A DNA stretch of 64,000 nucleotides from Lucifuga dentata (GCA_014773175.1 VXCM01001271.1:1-64000), one strand, 5' to 3'. Counted from the first letter of the stretch, positions 34,470 to 47,961 are shown. A program made the numbers and translations. The notes: generated from the letters alone by a model not told the origin.

Positions 34470-35151
34470 CACTGTAAAAAATATCTCCATCCTAACAAAT
34501 CATCTTTGTCTATTAATGACCCCTGCAAGGGATTTTCTGTTTTCTCGTGCCTTCTTATGCCTCGTGTCAACGTTGTCACACTCCAAGTCTTGAAACAAGT
34601 CAGTTTGAATGGGAAACATGTTACAGACATCTTCCAGGACTCATAGTTTTCACATTTTACAAACTCTTTTAGGATTCATCTGTCTGAGAAAATCATTTGT
34701 CAGGTTTTTATTTTTTTCTGTTACTGAATCATGAATTTTTTGTTAAAACAAGTCAAAATGTGCTAAACCTGCCCATTTTGTAATTGTTTATAGAAAACTC
34801 TTTATTCTGGAGAAATAAAAATCTTAAAAAAAAAAAAAAAAAANAAAAAAAAAAAAAAAAAATGTGCAGAGAAGAAACAAGAAATTGTAGAAAACAAATG
34901 CCAAGAAAAAAAATGGGAAAAAAAATTCAATTTTTTTGAATGAATTCCTGAAAAGTCTAACAATCTGAGAAAATATTCTAGAAAAGTTGGGAAAACATTT
35001 TTGAGTCTAGAATTAATAATAAAAGAAAAATATTCTAAAAAAAATTCTCGCACACTGAATGTGTGATATGATCTGTCTTGTCTTTTGTCTTAGCAGAGAA
35101 GTCAAAATTAAGACGAGCCAATCTGTCTCGTAAAGGATGTTTTTTTACAGT
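34470..35151. mobile_element. CACTGTAAAAA-type element, enlarged or decayed
   Basis: Left end cactgtaaaaaatatctcc and right end ggatgttttttacagt are plausible inverted ends of the same family as the 21194 copy. The interior is longer and includes a poly-A gap (N at 34844). The pairing of these two ends is uncertain. Confidence 0.4.
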
Positions 35152-36179
35152 TCAGGTTTTTAGACGGCAGATAAAAGCCAAATTTAATGAAAAACAAACT
35201 TACATGAATGACTTTAGAGTACAGAGTTCATGTTTTACTTTGGAGATAATTAGCATTGCAGTGGTTATTTATTTGGTCGGGGGGCATTCCTTTTCTTTGC
35301 CTCTGCTCTTTGTTCCTTTATCATGCAGGATGCTCTGCGGTTCCTCTGTCATAGCAGCACCGACAGGGTGGATATCACACCTAGATGAGCTCCTACAAAG
35401 ACGAGTTAATGGTCACACAAGCTCTTATTGTCTGTTGAACAAAGAGGCGAGGTCCCAGATAACTNACACACACACACACACACACTTCAAAGTCATCACA
35501 AACTTAACAGTCATAAAGGTCAAACGAGTTTTCTCTCCGAGCCTGAAACCAGCAAGTTCTAAGACAACAAAAAAAGCAGCTTTGAAAATAAGCAAACCCT
35601 CTGTACATAATAATCTATATGCTGTGTCTGAAGGTTTTCTGTATGGATCTTAAAAAGTTAAGTTTGAACTTATTCAAAGAAATAAAATGCTCCTTGTTTC
35701 CTACTTTACGCATAGATCCAACCAAATGTGTCTGAGTTTGTGAGGCGAAAGCGATGCACGAAACATCTAGAATATTTCCATTTGATGGAAAAATTTCTCA
35801 TCTTGGGTTGAATATTTCACTCAATATAAGCATCATCATATAAAAAGCAGATATAGATTCATATCAGGTGGCGAAAATGTTGATTTAAAGATTAAACAAG
35901 AGGTTAATCTTATTTATTTTTGATAGTAAATCAGTCACTTTATTATAATGTCACCATATTTTACCATAAGTATTTGACCTGCAAAAAACAATTTCAAGAA
36001 GTCAGTTGGAGAAAACTTTTTGCTTAGAGGGATAAAAAAAAGAACGTTACCATAGCGGTGGGATGATTTCACTTTGTCCTCGTGTAAATTTCTTTGTGTC
36101 TGTTTTGGGAATTTTGTATTTATAATGAGACAAACAGAACAAGGTCATTTGCTGCATCAGTATCAAGAAAACGACAATT
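35152..36179. other. Intron 1, no exon seen
   Basis: Includes a short (CA)n beside the N at 35465. The long open frame at 35078-35653 has no family resemblance and crosses that repeat, so I do not call it. Confidence 0.4.
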
Positions 36180-36304
36180 AAAACAGTAAATCTGTATTGG
36201 AAATAGTTGCATTAACTTCACTTATTTTTTTTTTTTTCTAGNAAAACAGTAAATCTGTATTGGAAATAGTTGCATTAACTTCACTTATTTTTTTTTTTTT
36301 CTAG
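36180..36304. other. False 62-bp duplication around single N
   Basis: 36180-36241 is identical to 36243-36304, with the N at 36242. Interpreted as an unmerged contig overlap. Confidence 0.85.
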
Positions 36305-39300
36305 TTTGAAGACAATAAAGACTCAAAAGCAGATACAGCAACCAGCAGACAGTTTTTTCTTGCATTTTAGCTAACTTAATTGCATAAAAAGGAGCAAATA
36401 AATAAAGAAGTAACACAAAACATGCAGTATTTGCTGTGCGCCAAATGGTTTTTACTTTGTGTATCGGAGTGCTAACATGCTAACTACACTCCTGATGCAG
36501 CTAATGGGGGTTGATTGTGATGTGACGGGGAGAGAGAGAGTGAGCGAGAGCGTTGGTTTAATTATGCAGCAGGCAGCATAATGAAAACAGTAAGTCGTGC
36601 AGAGTTTTTCGGCGCTCTGGACTCACAGCGGTCCGGTCCAGCAGAGCACTTAGAGGCCACTGGAGCACGACTGCGGCTATTAAGATCATAAAACCCTCTC
36701 ATAAAGAAGTTTTATTTGTTTCCTGAGTCTGCAGGCTGCTCGGCGTTCCATCGGAAGCCTTTATGGCTTCAGCGCTCATATTTCCGTCTCTGATGGAGCT
36801 CACAAGTCACTTATAGTGCAAGTTTGGAAGTGGCAAAAGCCCCGACGGCCGCCAGAAGTTCACTCGTTATTTTGTTCCTGTTATTGGACTTTTTACTGCA
36901 GCGCGAGGCCTCGTCATGAATATGATTTCTTTTTACGGCGGCTGTTATGAATTCTGCATCACAGGCAGAACAGAGTCTAATGCAAAACTTTAAAGAGGAA
37001 TGATTTGGATGTGATACTTCTGTTAATGATGTTCGGGTCGATGTGCTTTTGATCACTCATTAAGTACTGAGTTTACAAAGACACAGCACAATGACCTCCA
37101 CTAATATTGGCATATAAAGGCAAAATGGACTAAAAAAAAAAAAATCTTTGTTGTTTATCCTTGATCTTTCAGTCAAAATATTAACAAAAATATAAGCTTT
37201 AATTGAAGTAAAATAATTGAAAGGGAAAATAAATTGTTATTATGAATATATGTTTTTCTCAGTCAGCTTGGTGGCGTTTGGAGATTCTTCATCCACTGGA
37301 ACCGTCTTCCTCGCTGTGCGTGGGCTCAATACAGACACGCATCCTCTTCCAGGCCTATTGAGAAAAAAAATTGTTTCATGATAAGTATTTCTTTTTTCTA
37401 TCTATTTTTTTAGATTAATCAAAGGTTATATTTTTGTTAATATTTTGAATGAAAGACCAAGAGAATAAACATAATGACAGTTTTTTCACGGCCCATTTTG
37501 TTTCTATTTACCAAGGGTGCCAGTATATGTGGAGGGCACATGTATATGGTCAACTGTATTATTAATCATGTAATCAAGTATTATAGATGCATTTAAAAAA
37601 ATATTACATATTCCAATATTGTTTAAAATAGAAATACTTAGAAACAAAATTAATTTTTTGCATTAATTTTATATTGTTAGATCACCTTTGTCACGGGAAT
37701 AAAAACACACTATGATCATCATTATAAGCTCTACACATCAGGAAAAATATATATATTTACATACACATGTATATACATGAAATGCTGCAATATATTTTCG
37801 AGTATAGATTATGATTATAATTTGATTATTAGTATGTTTTTACATTTATATCATTATTTTCTAGTTATTTTGTAAGTTTTATATTATTTTTATGCCGTAT
37901 TAAAATGTGCTGGACTGAGCACGTAGTTTTTTTGGGGTTTTTTTTAAATTAAAAAAATGCAGATTTCATTGAGTTTAGTTTTCAATTCACCATTTTAGTG
38001 TGTCTTTAAATTCAAAAATATATTGTGGAGATTAATCTGATATTAAATGTTGTTACTGATACTGTATTTTATCAGAATTTATGAAAAAAAGTAAAATTTG
38101 GTGCTAAAAGGCGCACCAGCGTGCAAAAGAGTGAACGCCACTGCCCCACTTTTCCTCAGTTTCACTTAATCTGAGCCTGTTCGATGGAAAATCGATGGAA
38201 GAATGCAGGCGTGGTGTGGAGACGTTCGTTAAAGTCCTGTGGCTGCTTCCTCAGGTCACATGGTCGCTCCAGAAGTAGTGCAGTGGAGGTCTAGACACGC
38301 GATGCGCAGGGGGGTTAGAGAAACAAGACGTCACACACATTTAGCATCCGCCAAGCCACTCCTGTATGACGGAGGCAGGCTCAGGCTACATTTTGCCCAG
38401 CAACCCACAGCAATGCAGTGGGAGAAGTGGAGCACGAGCGGGTTAAACCACACTGCAAAAAAANAAAAAAAAAAAAAAAAAAAAAAAATCAACCCAACAA
38501 GATATTCTGCAAATCAAAATCTGCAAAAGAAATGACCTAATTTGATTTTGTGGACGTAAATGTCGAGCCAAAACAAAACGCTATGTGACCCAAAACTAAT
38601 AAAGACAGATTCTGCTTGCATTCATGAAAGCTGTGAAACTTTAGAAATTCATGCTTGAAACTCAAATATTCACATTTCATTTGACTCAGATGTGAATATT
38701 TGAGTTTTAAACGCACATTTTTGAAGTTTCAGAGGTTCAAAGTTGCAGAAGAACTCAATAACAGGCAAAAATTAGACTTTTTCCATTGTGTTTATTATGG
38801 ATCGAAATCGTCACTTTGCTTTAATGACAAGTTGCTGCTCATATTTTGCAGCATGTATTTTATCTCCGGAAAGAAAGATCACAAACCCACTTGTGTCAAA
38901 TAATTCCATTGTATGGGCAGATTTTTTCACTTGTTTGACAAAAATCCGACTTTCAGGACTTGATAACAGACTAATTATTGCTGAATGGAATCCAAGTAGA
39001 GGTTTGTGATATTAATATGTCAAACATTTAATCCACTTTTATAACCATTTCATCATCTTAAGGGAAGAAATAGACTAAATACCTTTTTCTAAGACAAAAT
39101 CAGACCAATTATGCTGAAAATAGTATAATGATCTAGCACAGATACTGCTTGATTACATTATTTTCCTTAATTTAATAAAATAGTCACCTTCAAACAAGAT
39201 GTTGAGACTCAAAACCTGACACAGGTCTTCACTTTTCCAATCAGAAAAGTGATGAGCTTCAGATGATAAAAATGCTGATTCAGATTATTTAAGTGGTATT

Positions 39301-39768
39301 AATTAAGCATATATTTGACATCATATGTATGACACCATTTCTTTGTCATTTAATTCCCAAAATCTTCAAAAAATTGGGTTACAAATCCTCCACACTACAG
39401 TGCAAACTGATAAATATGCTAATTTATTCCCAGCACCAAGAAAAAAAAAAGAGGGCTATGACCTCACAGAAAATCAGCCAATCAGGATTAACCCCTAACC
39501 CCTGCGGCAGCCAATGAGCAGCAGCAGAGTAGCTGAGCTGTCATTGGCCCGTTGAATGTGGATAACCAAAACTGTGCCAGAAACACCAGGGTTGAAAATA
39601 ACCCAGAATTCCTACGTGCCTGAAGGGAGCAGAGCTGTTAATGTTGAATTCATGCAGCTTGGCAGCACCAAGTTGCAGAAAAAAACTGAAATGCCAAAAA
39701 CCTTCAAAATAAATCACTGTTTGTGGGTTTTGTGCATTGTGGCAAGTACACACACACACACGAACACC

Positions 39769-39813
<45 letters not shown>

Positions 39814-40598
39814 GTTGCAGTATCCGTGGTAGAAAACAATTTTGCATATTAAAGTCCATTACAAATCAACTTGATTCAACTAGAATTTTCTAGAATTGGG
39901 AGTTTTTTTTTCTTAATTCTAGCCATCTGATTTACAGTATACTGTCTTGTGTCAAATTAAAGCTCATTTTGACAAAATTCATAAACAATTTGATTTATAT
40001 TGGAAACAATCTCATGTAAAAAATACTAGGGAATAATTTGTCAGTATTGATTTGTATTGGAAACAGGTTAAAATAATGCTTTGCAAAAAAAAAAAAAAAA
40101 ANAAAAAAAAAAAAAAAAAGAAGAAGCCTTTTTATCAAGTCCTTTTGTCTTTCATATGTCATGAAAATGTGATTTTCTTCAAACAAGTGCAAAAATCTGC
40201 CAGCAAATCAGATAATTTCCTAATTTAAGAAAATGAGAGTTGTATGATTCAATAATAAAAAAAAAACATGTTAAGACACACATTTGTAAAGTATGTCCCC
40301 CCTGAAAACCCCCTCCCTCCTGTCTGACATCAGATACGGGAAGAACGATTAAGGCGTCTCAGNAAAAAAAAAATGTAACCCCATTCCTGACGGCTCAGCT
40401 GATCTCAGATTCTCTGCTGGTCTCAGGTTTCCCCTGAAATCACTTCCTGCTGAGTGTAACACACACTGATGTTAGACTAGATGTATTATACTGAGGGGTG
40501 TTTACACTATGTAAATGGAGGTTGAGAAAGTATTGGAAATGTCTTTAACACCATAAGCATGGGCTAAAAACTGAGGGCTCTGTTGGATTGGTTTGGAT
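36305..40598. other. Intron 1, AT-rich, no exon seen
   Basis: 36520-36830 is a GC-balanced non-repetitive island. 37080-38130 is very AT-rich. MITE-type ends with poly-A gaps occur at about 38450 (N 38464) and 40085 (N 40102). Nothing coding is recognised. Confidence 0.4.
39749..39811. repeat. (CA)n microsatellite
   Basis: Two CA runs separated by 'gaaccct'. Read directly. Confidence 0.95.
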
Positions 40599-40977
40599 TA
40601 TGTTCCCAAGGTCCTACGTTCCCCAGCTCTATAGCACAATAGAGCACATAATGGGTTAGGGTTAGCTTTAGGGTTATTCTGTTAACACATACTTAATGTT
40701 TGTTAACAGAATATTGAACTGGGGAACATAGGACCCTGGGGACATAGAACCTTGGGAACATAGGACCTGGGAATATAGGACCTTGGGAACATAGAACCTT
40801 GGGAACATAGGACCTGGGAATATAGGACCTGGGAATATAGGACCTGGGAATATAGGACTTTGGGAACATAGAACCTTGGGAACATAGGACCTGGGAATAT
40901 AGGACCTGGGAATATAGGACCTGGGAATATAGGACTTTGGGAACATAGGAGCTGAACATAGGACACTGGGAACATAG
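40599..40977. repeat. Hairpin element with one arm grown into a minisatellite
   Basis: The 31-bp arm at 40599-40629 is inverted at 40716-40746 with about four mismatches. Inside it, a perfect 13-bp inverted pair lies at 40675-40687 and 40701-40713. Beyond the right arm, about 17 units of 15-17 bp (consensus ggacctgggaatata or gaaccttgggaacata) run to 40977. A five-unit block of 77 bp is repeated almost exactly twice (from 40795 and from 40872). The open minus-strand frames here are repeat artefacts. Confidence 0.85.
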
Positions 40978-41898
40978 ATATGCTCCCATTGGATTACATA
41001 GTATAATTGTCATTTATCATTATTTTTTGTACATATTTGTGTACCTGTTGACAAATTTGAGAGTGCAGTCAGAATTCAGGTTTCCAGAGACATAACAGCC
41101 ATGTGATCCAATTTACTTCCAATTTAGTCCCAAAGGGTATCTAGATTATGCTAAAATTTTAGATTCTCAATTAAATCAATCATAACTTGCTAGCAAGCAG
41201 ATTTATTTTGATGGATTTTCTGCAGCCCAAACCTGGACCTTTCCTTGTTAGTCCTTGTATCATTGTTAAAGTTTCCAAAACCTTTTTTTTTTTTTGTCCC
41301 CAAAATGCAGCTTTTGTGACTTCTGGGCTAAAGCTAAAGCTTGCAAATGACATCAGTCTTAGCCTTTTGGATTAAAATTCCTCAACAATGCATTTCATTC
41401 TTTGCCAATTAAGAAACATTTCTGGATAACAGTTAAGTGAATTCTTTGTTAGCATCTTATTGTTTCCATTTTCTTTAAATTAATTATATTGAAAGTGTCA
41501 TTCTACTGTGTAGACATGACGTAGCAGCTTTAGCTCTGAATTCAATATGTTGCTTTTGAGATGCATTTTGGGAAAGTAAAGGCTTTTTTCCGTGATACAA
41601 AGACCAAGGAGGAAATATGAAAGTTTGAGTCACCATGAACTGCAAATATTTCATTTTGGGCTACTCCCACTGCTAACATGCTAACATTAGTAGTGTTAAA
41701 GCCTGAATATTAGTTTGCTTTGGTTCCATCAGAAGATTTCCGATTAATTTTTCTCAGACTTTTTTTTAAATTTATGCATCTGTTTCTGTTTAACATGAAC
41801 TTATCAAAGTTTCATATCACCTCCACATTTTAAGTTCTACATACATTAAGAGAGTATCGCTAAAACATGTGCTGTATCTTACAGCTTTGATCCATAGA

Positions 41899-42370
41899 TC
41901 CATCCATCCATCCATCCATCCATTTTTCACTGCTTATGTGAATCTGGATTGTAAAGGCACTAAGCTAACAAAACTTTAGCCCAAATGTCCCTCTCATAGC
42001 CATGTCCTTTGTAAGCGTTTCCAAGCCAGACACATAATCCCTTCTTGGTCTGTCCTGTGGTCTCCTCCCATTTGGATCTGCCCAGAATCCTCCCTAGGGA
42101 GGCGTTCTGGAGGCATCCTGATAAAATGCTCAAACTGCCTCAGCTGGCTCCTTTCAATGCAAAGGAGCAGAGATTCTCCCTTCTGATGTCCATACTCCTC
42201 ACCCCGTCTCTAAGACTGAGTCCAGGCACTTGTAACTGTGATCGTTTGGTCAATATCCAGAGCTCATGATCATAGGCAAGGGTTAGAATGTCGATTGATG
42301 CACCACAATCCATCCTACTCGTGAACAAGACCCCCCAGATACTTGGAACTTCAGCAACTCGCTCCCCACA
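41899..42370 (-). mobile_element. Rex3-like (RTE clade) LINE 3' end
   Basis: On the minus strand a coding remnant carries residues equivalent to the terminal P-P-x-R-L-P-R-E and L-A-W-x-R-L motifs of fish RTE-type LINEs, with frame-breaking changes. It is followed at its 3' end by a (GATG)n tail (41899-41923 on +), the kind of tail described for Rex3. It is 5'-truncated, as usual for LINEs. No intact reverse transcriptase is present. Confidence 0.7.
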
Positions 42371-43154
42371 TGGAGCAGATAAAGTTTTATATCACCTCCA
42401 CATTTTAAGTTCTGAGTTCATTCCTTTAAAATTCATTTTGAAGAAGAACAAACATGGTACAAACATGGTACGTTATTTTCCAGCAGAGCTCCACGGCCTC
42501 AGATTTGGAGTTACTGACCTTCATTCCAACCGCTGAACATTCATGTGTGCCTCTGGCACACATGAATGTATGGCCTGATGAGGCCAACAGAACTACATCA
42601 TCATCAGAACTGCAAAAATCCATGTAAAAACTGAATTGAATATCTGCTAGAGGAGTGAATTTTAGAAAAACAAAACAAAAAAAAAAAAAAAANAAAAAAA
42701 AAAAAAACAGATACTCGGCAGTGTATTTATCATGTTGTAAGTCTGTAAAGAAACACAGTGTGAAGATGGTTTTAATATGGAGGAGCTCAGGACTCAGACA
42801 CTCATAGCCGCTGTGGAAAATGCATCAGCAAGTGTGTGTGCATGTGCACCCCCATGCAGGTCACGCGTGCTTGCACACAGACAGAAACACACACAGATGC
42901 AGAGCCAGACGTGTGAACAGGGTGTCGTGTTTCTCAGCTGTTTGATTAGAATTTCTGATTAATCGGCCACGAGAGTTTTTGAATCCAGTCACTGCAGCCT
43001 GTAATCTGTCTGGTGTTCACCCAACACTTCATTAGCAGAAATGACACAAAGTTTTTGTTGATATACGTGGAAAATGTCTCATAACTTCTAAGTCTGAAGT
43101 TTTAGTCTCAGAGTGTGTCCACACCACAGTTTTGCATGGGGACCATAGACACTA

Positions 43155-44282
43155 ACTCACCTTGAATACTGCTCTGTGGTTTGGTCTGCAGTAAGTAAGA
43201 GAGATATAAGATATAATCTTTTATTGCACTTATTATGATGATTTGAGATGATTAATGCTGGATGAAATGTTTGACTGAGACCTGGAGAGATTTTGGTGGC
43301 CTGACTATAGAAAATTGGAATGGCTGTTTGGTTTTGGGGTTTTTAAATTAGCTAATTTTGTTTCCAAAGCCTGGAAGTGAAAGCAAGATGGTTTATTTCA
43401 CTAATATGTTTAATGACTACAATGTACAAGAAATTCTTATTTGCTCTTTTTTATTGTCTTTGATGAAATATAATATCCCTCACTCAATAACCCTCACTGT
43501 ATCTGTATAAATTGTATTATATCCAGTATATATGTATGTAAATAGTGTCTTGTAAGCCCATGTGAGCTGGGTATATATATATATATATATGGCACTAAAA
43601 TAAAAAAAAAAATCATTCATTCATTCATTCATTTGTATAAGAAAGCTTCAGGTGGCTCAGAACAGAGCAGCCAGATTAGCTCTGCATTCTTCATTTTATA
43701 CAAGCACAGATAAAATGCACTCTAATCTATCATGGTTATGAGTCCAAACCAAACTTCATCTTAGTACTATTCTTTTCATTAGAAAAGCCATCTTCTCCGG
43801 AAAACCAGAATTTTTTTTTAAATCAAGTGGAATACACAAATCACATACACAATTATCTAACAAAAAATGCAAAGAATGGCCAGCTCTCTCTTCCCAAACC
43901 AAACACAAACTACCTGAGAGACAGAGTTCTGTACAGAGCCTCGTCTGACTGGAACTCATCGCCTCTTCATATTAAACGCATTAAGAATAGAAGAAGTTTC
44001 AAAATACAAGCAAAACATTTTCTGAAGGAAATCAGCTAATTGCGACCATCTTTGAGGTGTTTTGTGTATCATTTTGATTGAAATTTTATGTATTTATTGT
44101 TTAGATGCACATGAACTCAACTGTTTAATTGTTTTTAAAAGTTACATAATATCTGTTTAATTTGTATATTTTATGCCTGTTTGACTATTTGTTTTCTTAT
44201 GTATGTATGTAATTACGTGTGTTGATGGACTCCATGAAGACTAGCAACTTGTGGAAGCTAATGGGGATCCAATAAACAATAG
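43155..44282 (+). mobile_element. L2-like LINE 3' end ('LINE-B'), split
   Basis: The frame reads HLEYCSVVWSAVSKRDIR up to 43211, resumes at 43636 as IRKLQVAQNRAARLALHSS, and later shows LRDRVLYRASSDWNSSP and FKIQAKHFL. These are the characteristic C-terminal motifs of L2/CR1-type reverse transcriptase proteins. The 3' UTR ends near aagctaatggggatccaata. The body is interrupted by LINE-A at 43212-43635. Several stops after about 43740 show that it is dead. Confidence 0.8.
43212..43635 (+). mobile_element. LINE-A 3' end nested inside LINE-B
   Basis: Same element as the minus-strand copy at 10159-10502. Shared words include ttggaatggctgttt, aaagcctggaag and gtcttgtaagcccatgtg, and it ends in a (CATT)n tail at 43616-43634. 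The 7-bp word tataaga flanks it at 43205-43211 and 43636-43642. The coding tail again reads LEWLFGFGVFKL and FVSKAW, with stops. Confidence 0.8.
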
Positions 44283-45012
44283 ACACCTGGTCCTGGTTTC
44301 TGATCAGGTTTGGGCTGTTTTCATACGTACATCTTCATCTCTAAAAAGAAAATCCTATTAGCCTAGTTTGATGAATGTGCTGAATATGATTGTGAATTAA
44401 GATGGTGATGATGTTCAGAAGCTTCTCTACCAGTGTGTATTTACAGATCCAGATTTAATATTTTTAAGCTTTTTCTCTTATTAAAACAACAAATGAGAGG
44501 ATTGTATATCACTTTATGGCGGTATGAGCACTTTCTAGTTTCCTGTTGTTTACTGTATATTGTGTATCCCTAATAGGCTTTGCCTTTATTTATTTCCTTA
44601 TTTCTCTTTTATTAGTGAATCAGTTAGTTTTAGGCTGGACTAGAGTCTCTGTCTCAAGGTGAACCTCTGAGTCTAAAGCCGATTTTACATTTTACTGGAA
44701 TTAAATTTGTCGTTTATTTGTCATCCACTTTTACTTCACATACAGTAGGACAGATTTTGGCTTGTGAAAATCTTGACGTTTCTGCCGACATGGCAAATTT
44801 CTGTCCATTTTTTTAAATTCTCTGGCAATCTGTGAGAGATGAAATAATAATAAAAAAAAAAAAACTTCATCAATTAAAAATTTCAAGAAAAAAAGATTCT
44901 GGGATGAGTAACAAAACAAAACAAAGGAGTCTCAGAAAAATATAGATTGAATGTAGAAATTTAGAAAAGAAAATATCTTCTTTTGATTTGCAAAACACTG
45001 TATCTTCCACAC
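44283..45012. other. Intron 1, no gene seen
   Basis: AT-rich, with an A run near 44850. No exon or repeat boundary is recognised. Confidence 0.4.
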
Positions 45013-45681
45013 TTAAAGGACCATACCAGCCATTTTTCATGTTTGAGCCTAAAATATTCAATTTTCATACACGTAATGTTACTGACAATCATTTCCCAAA
45101 GGATAAAACCATATTCCAGCTTTCCTGATATTTTGCAAAATCTTNGTTACTGACAATCATTTCCCAAAGGATAAAACCATATTCCAGCTTTCCTGATATT
45201 TTGCAAAATCTTATAATCTTTCTAAATCAAATATTCAAGTGATACACCCACCTCAAAAATCCATGTTTCTCCTGCTAATGGTTACGCAAAATTATGAAGT
45301 CACGGTCGTTTAAATTTTTTGATAAACGCAGGTCTTCTTTTGGGACTATATTCCCCGGTGGAGGGATACATTCACTCCACACTTTTTATTGTGCTTAAAT
45401 GCTAAAATTATGAAACTTCTAAAAAAAAAAAACCTGAACACACGTCTTGTTCACAATGATGGATTACCTATCCCAAGAACATTTCAAGTTTTGGCAAGTT
45501 GATTTTAATAGCGTACCAGAATGAACTGAAACAAATGGTAGTCTGGAAGGTAGGAAAAACGTTAGTTTTAAGTCACCGTTCCAGTAGTATACTTTGGGTA
45601 ATGATTGTCAGGAATACGTGTATGAAAATTGAATATATTCAGCTCAAACATGCAAAAGTTGGGGGTGGTATGGTCCTTTAA
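45013..45681 (+). mobile_element. TTAA-ended MITE, full length
   Basis: TTAAAGGACCATACCAGCC at the left and GGTATGGTCCTTTAA at the right. The length is inflated by the false duplication at 45078-45212. Terminal inverted repeats extend inward for about 90 bp with mismatches. Non-coding. Confidence 0.9.
45078..45212. other. False 67-bp duplication around single N
   Basis: 45078-45144 is identical to 45146-45212, with the N at 45145, inside a MITE copy. Other copies of the MITE have this block once, which supports an assembly artefact. Confidence 0.92.
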
Positions 45682-46298
45682 TTGTCATGTGATCCTTTTT
45701 GTAGAGTCCTGCAGTCGGTTTTGCAGAAAGATTTTTGTAAGGCGACATCTGTTTATCATGTAATATCCTGTATAATAAAGGATTATGAAAGATGAGGAAA
45801 GACAAATGCAGGCATAAGTTGCAGGTTCCACAAAAAACCCTGTAACAGTGTCAGACCCTGCTGAGAGAAAGACACTCTGGCCTCCTTCAGGACATCTCCA
45901 AGCTCTAACTGTGCACATTTCTCTTTGTGTCTGCAGGGAATATCTTAAAACTATAGACCTTATATGTAATATTGCCCTCAGACTGGCATTGAAATGCATA
46001 AAACTCACCCTGCATAGTATACCCAGGGCACGCCGAACCCTGCCCACAAATGTTTCTCTTGCTGCCCTTTTGTTCCACTTCCAGAACAGAGTTGACGCGT
46101 GTGAACCCGAACGTGATATCGGGGCCCTGAGAGTTCACTTTTTCACTGCAGTTCTCACGGGGTGAGTGAAAAATCACTCCTTTGTGCGTAGGAAGAAAGA
46201 GCCTTCCTCTGACCTCATGGTCGCACAGTGTAATGTCAAAAGGCCCCGAGGTTTGTGCGGCACGGCCACACCCACTCCTCTGTGGAGCTGTGGAAACT

Positions 46299-46316
46299 GT
46301 GTGTGTGTATGCATGC

Positions 46317-46389
<73 letters not shown>
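46299..46389. repeat. Compound (GT)n(GA)n microsatellite
   Basis: A GT run directly joined to a GA run. It opens several frames that are not genes. Confidence 0.95.
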
Positions 46390-47917
46390 GAGAAAAACAG
46401 CCTCTTGTAAACAAATGTTTGGATCTCAGATTGTCGACCGCACTAATTGGACGTTGGCTGCTTCAAAAATCTCTCTTTTTTTTCTTTTTATTCAAATCCC
46501 GTATTTCTGTATTCTCCCTTTAGCATGTAGCTCAGACCACACTCGCTCTCCAGAGCTGTTCAAGTCTTTTTTGGAGGCAAGTCCAAGTCCAATCTCAAGT
46601 CTGCTCATAAGCAAATTGCAAATAAAGTTTTTTTTTTCAGGTCTCTGAACATGTTCTGGTGCAGAAACTGGGATAAATGGTTATTCTGGGCGGCGGTGGC
46701 ATTCTTGAGTTCAGCCTTTTTTTTTTCTTTTTTTTTGACATTGGACTTGGAAAAGACGCTTCTGTGAAGTGATCTTTCTGATGCATTTCAGTGGCATGTC
46801 CGTCAAGTCATATATTATGCTTATTAATATTACTGTATAAATGCTACCTTTTGCTTTTGTAATTTTCTCTCATTTTTGTGTAATATTGTGTGGAGTTTGT
46901 ATTAAACTTTGTCAGAATCAAAACATGAAACATATCCAAGACAAACCCACAGGTCCTGAATTGCCCTAAAAGCTTAATTTTTGATTCGTCCTTTACCTCT
47001 ATAACAGTGGTTACTAGTTAGACACACACACATACACACATACTTGATCACACAGTATGAGGCGAGTGAGAGTGTTTGGCAGCCTGCATGTTTTGTGGTC
47101 TGTTGGTGCCTGACGCAGCTGGCCAATCAGAACAGAGTGAGCTTATTTGGAAGGGGCCTAAAGAGACGGCATCTGAAGTGGCCTGTTTTGACTCAGTGTG
47201 CATAGCGGTGCTGCAGCAAGGGAGAGTGATGGATCTGTGTGGGGCTTTTTTTCTTTCTCTCTCTTTAAAGTTTTGTAAAGTTTTCAAAATAGACCTCAAA
47301 ATAAAAAGTCTGTTCATGGAAATCAGGTTAACATGTATCAGGTTAATGTGTCACCCTTTAAAGGATTCTTGATGGGAGATCAGTTAAAGGCTCTCTGATG
47401 CTCATCACTAAAGCTTTGACCAGCATCAAACACAGTTCTGTGTTCATCAAAGAAACTCTTTTCTTCAGGACAGATCACACATGAAATCAGGAGATGATTT
47501 AATCCCTCAAAGCTAAAGTATGACTGAAAAACAGATGATACTGAAGCTGAAGCTGTGGGTGGTACGATCAAATCCGCTATAAAAAGTAACAATACTGTAG
47601 TGAAAAAAAAAAAAAAATAAACAAAAAACACTTAAAACAAGTATAATTTCTGCATTCTGGAAGGAAGGAAGCAGGGAAATGAAAGATGAAAAGACAGACA
47701 GAAGAAAGGAAGGAAAGCAAGAAGGAAAGGGGGTAAAAGGAAGGAATAAAGGAAGCATGAAGTGACTTTAGCTCCAAATTTACACAGTCAAAAAAAAAAA
47801 AAAAAAAAAGATTGAGACTTGGAATTAATCCGTTAATGTAGAACTGCTAAAACCTTCAGTCATTTCCTGGATCCAGATCACAGGCACTAATGGAGTTTTC
47901 AGAGCAAATGCTACACG

Positions 47918-47920
<3 letters not shown>

Positions 47921-47961
<41 letters not shown>

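Noticed and set aside
35078..35653. 191-codon plus-strand frame
   Set aside because: Crosses an N and a (CA)n run. The translation has no recognisable domain or codon bias, and it sits within intron 1 with no splice support.
40621..40680. Telomere-like 'gggttagggttag' word
   Set aside because: Only about two irregular units, inside a hairpin element. Not a telomeric array.
40674..41013. Repetitive minus-strand frames with a Pro-Arg-Ser-Tyr-Ile motif
   Set aside because: They look like a repeat protein, but all three frames are open because the DNA is a 15-17 bp minisatellite. The DNA repeat explains it.
45848..46414. Open frames near 46 kb on both strands
   Set aside because: Partly (GT)n(GA)n repeat; the rest has no recognisable protein.
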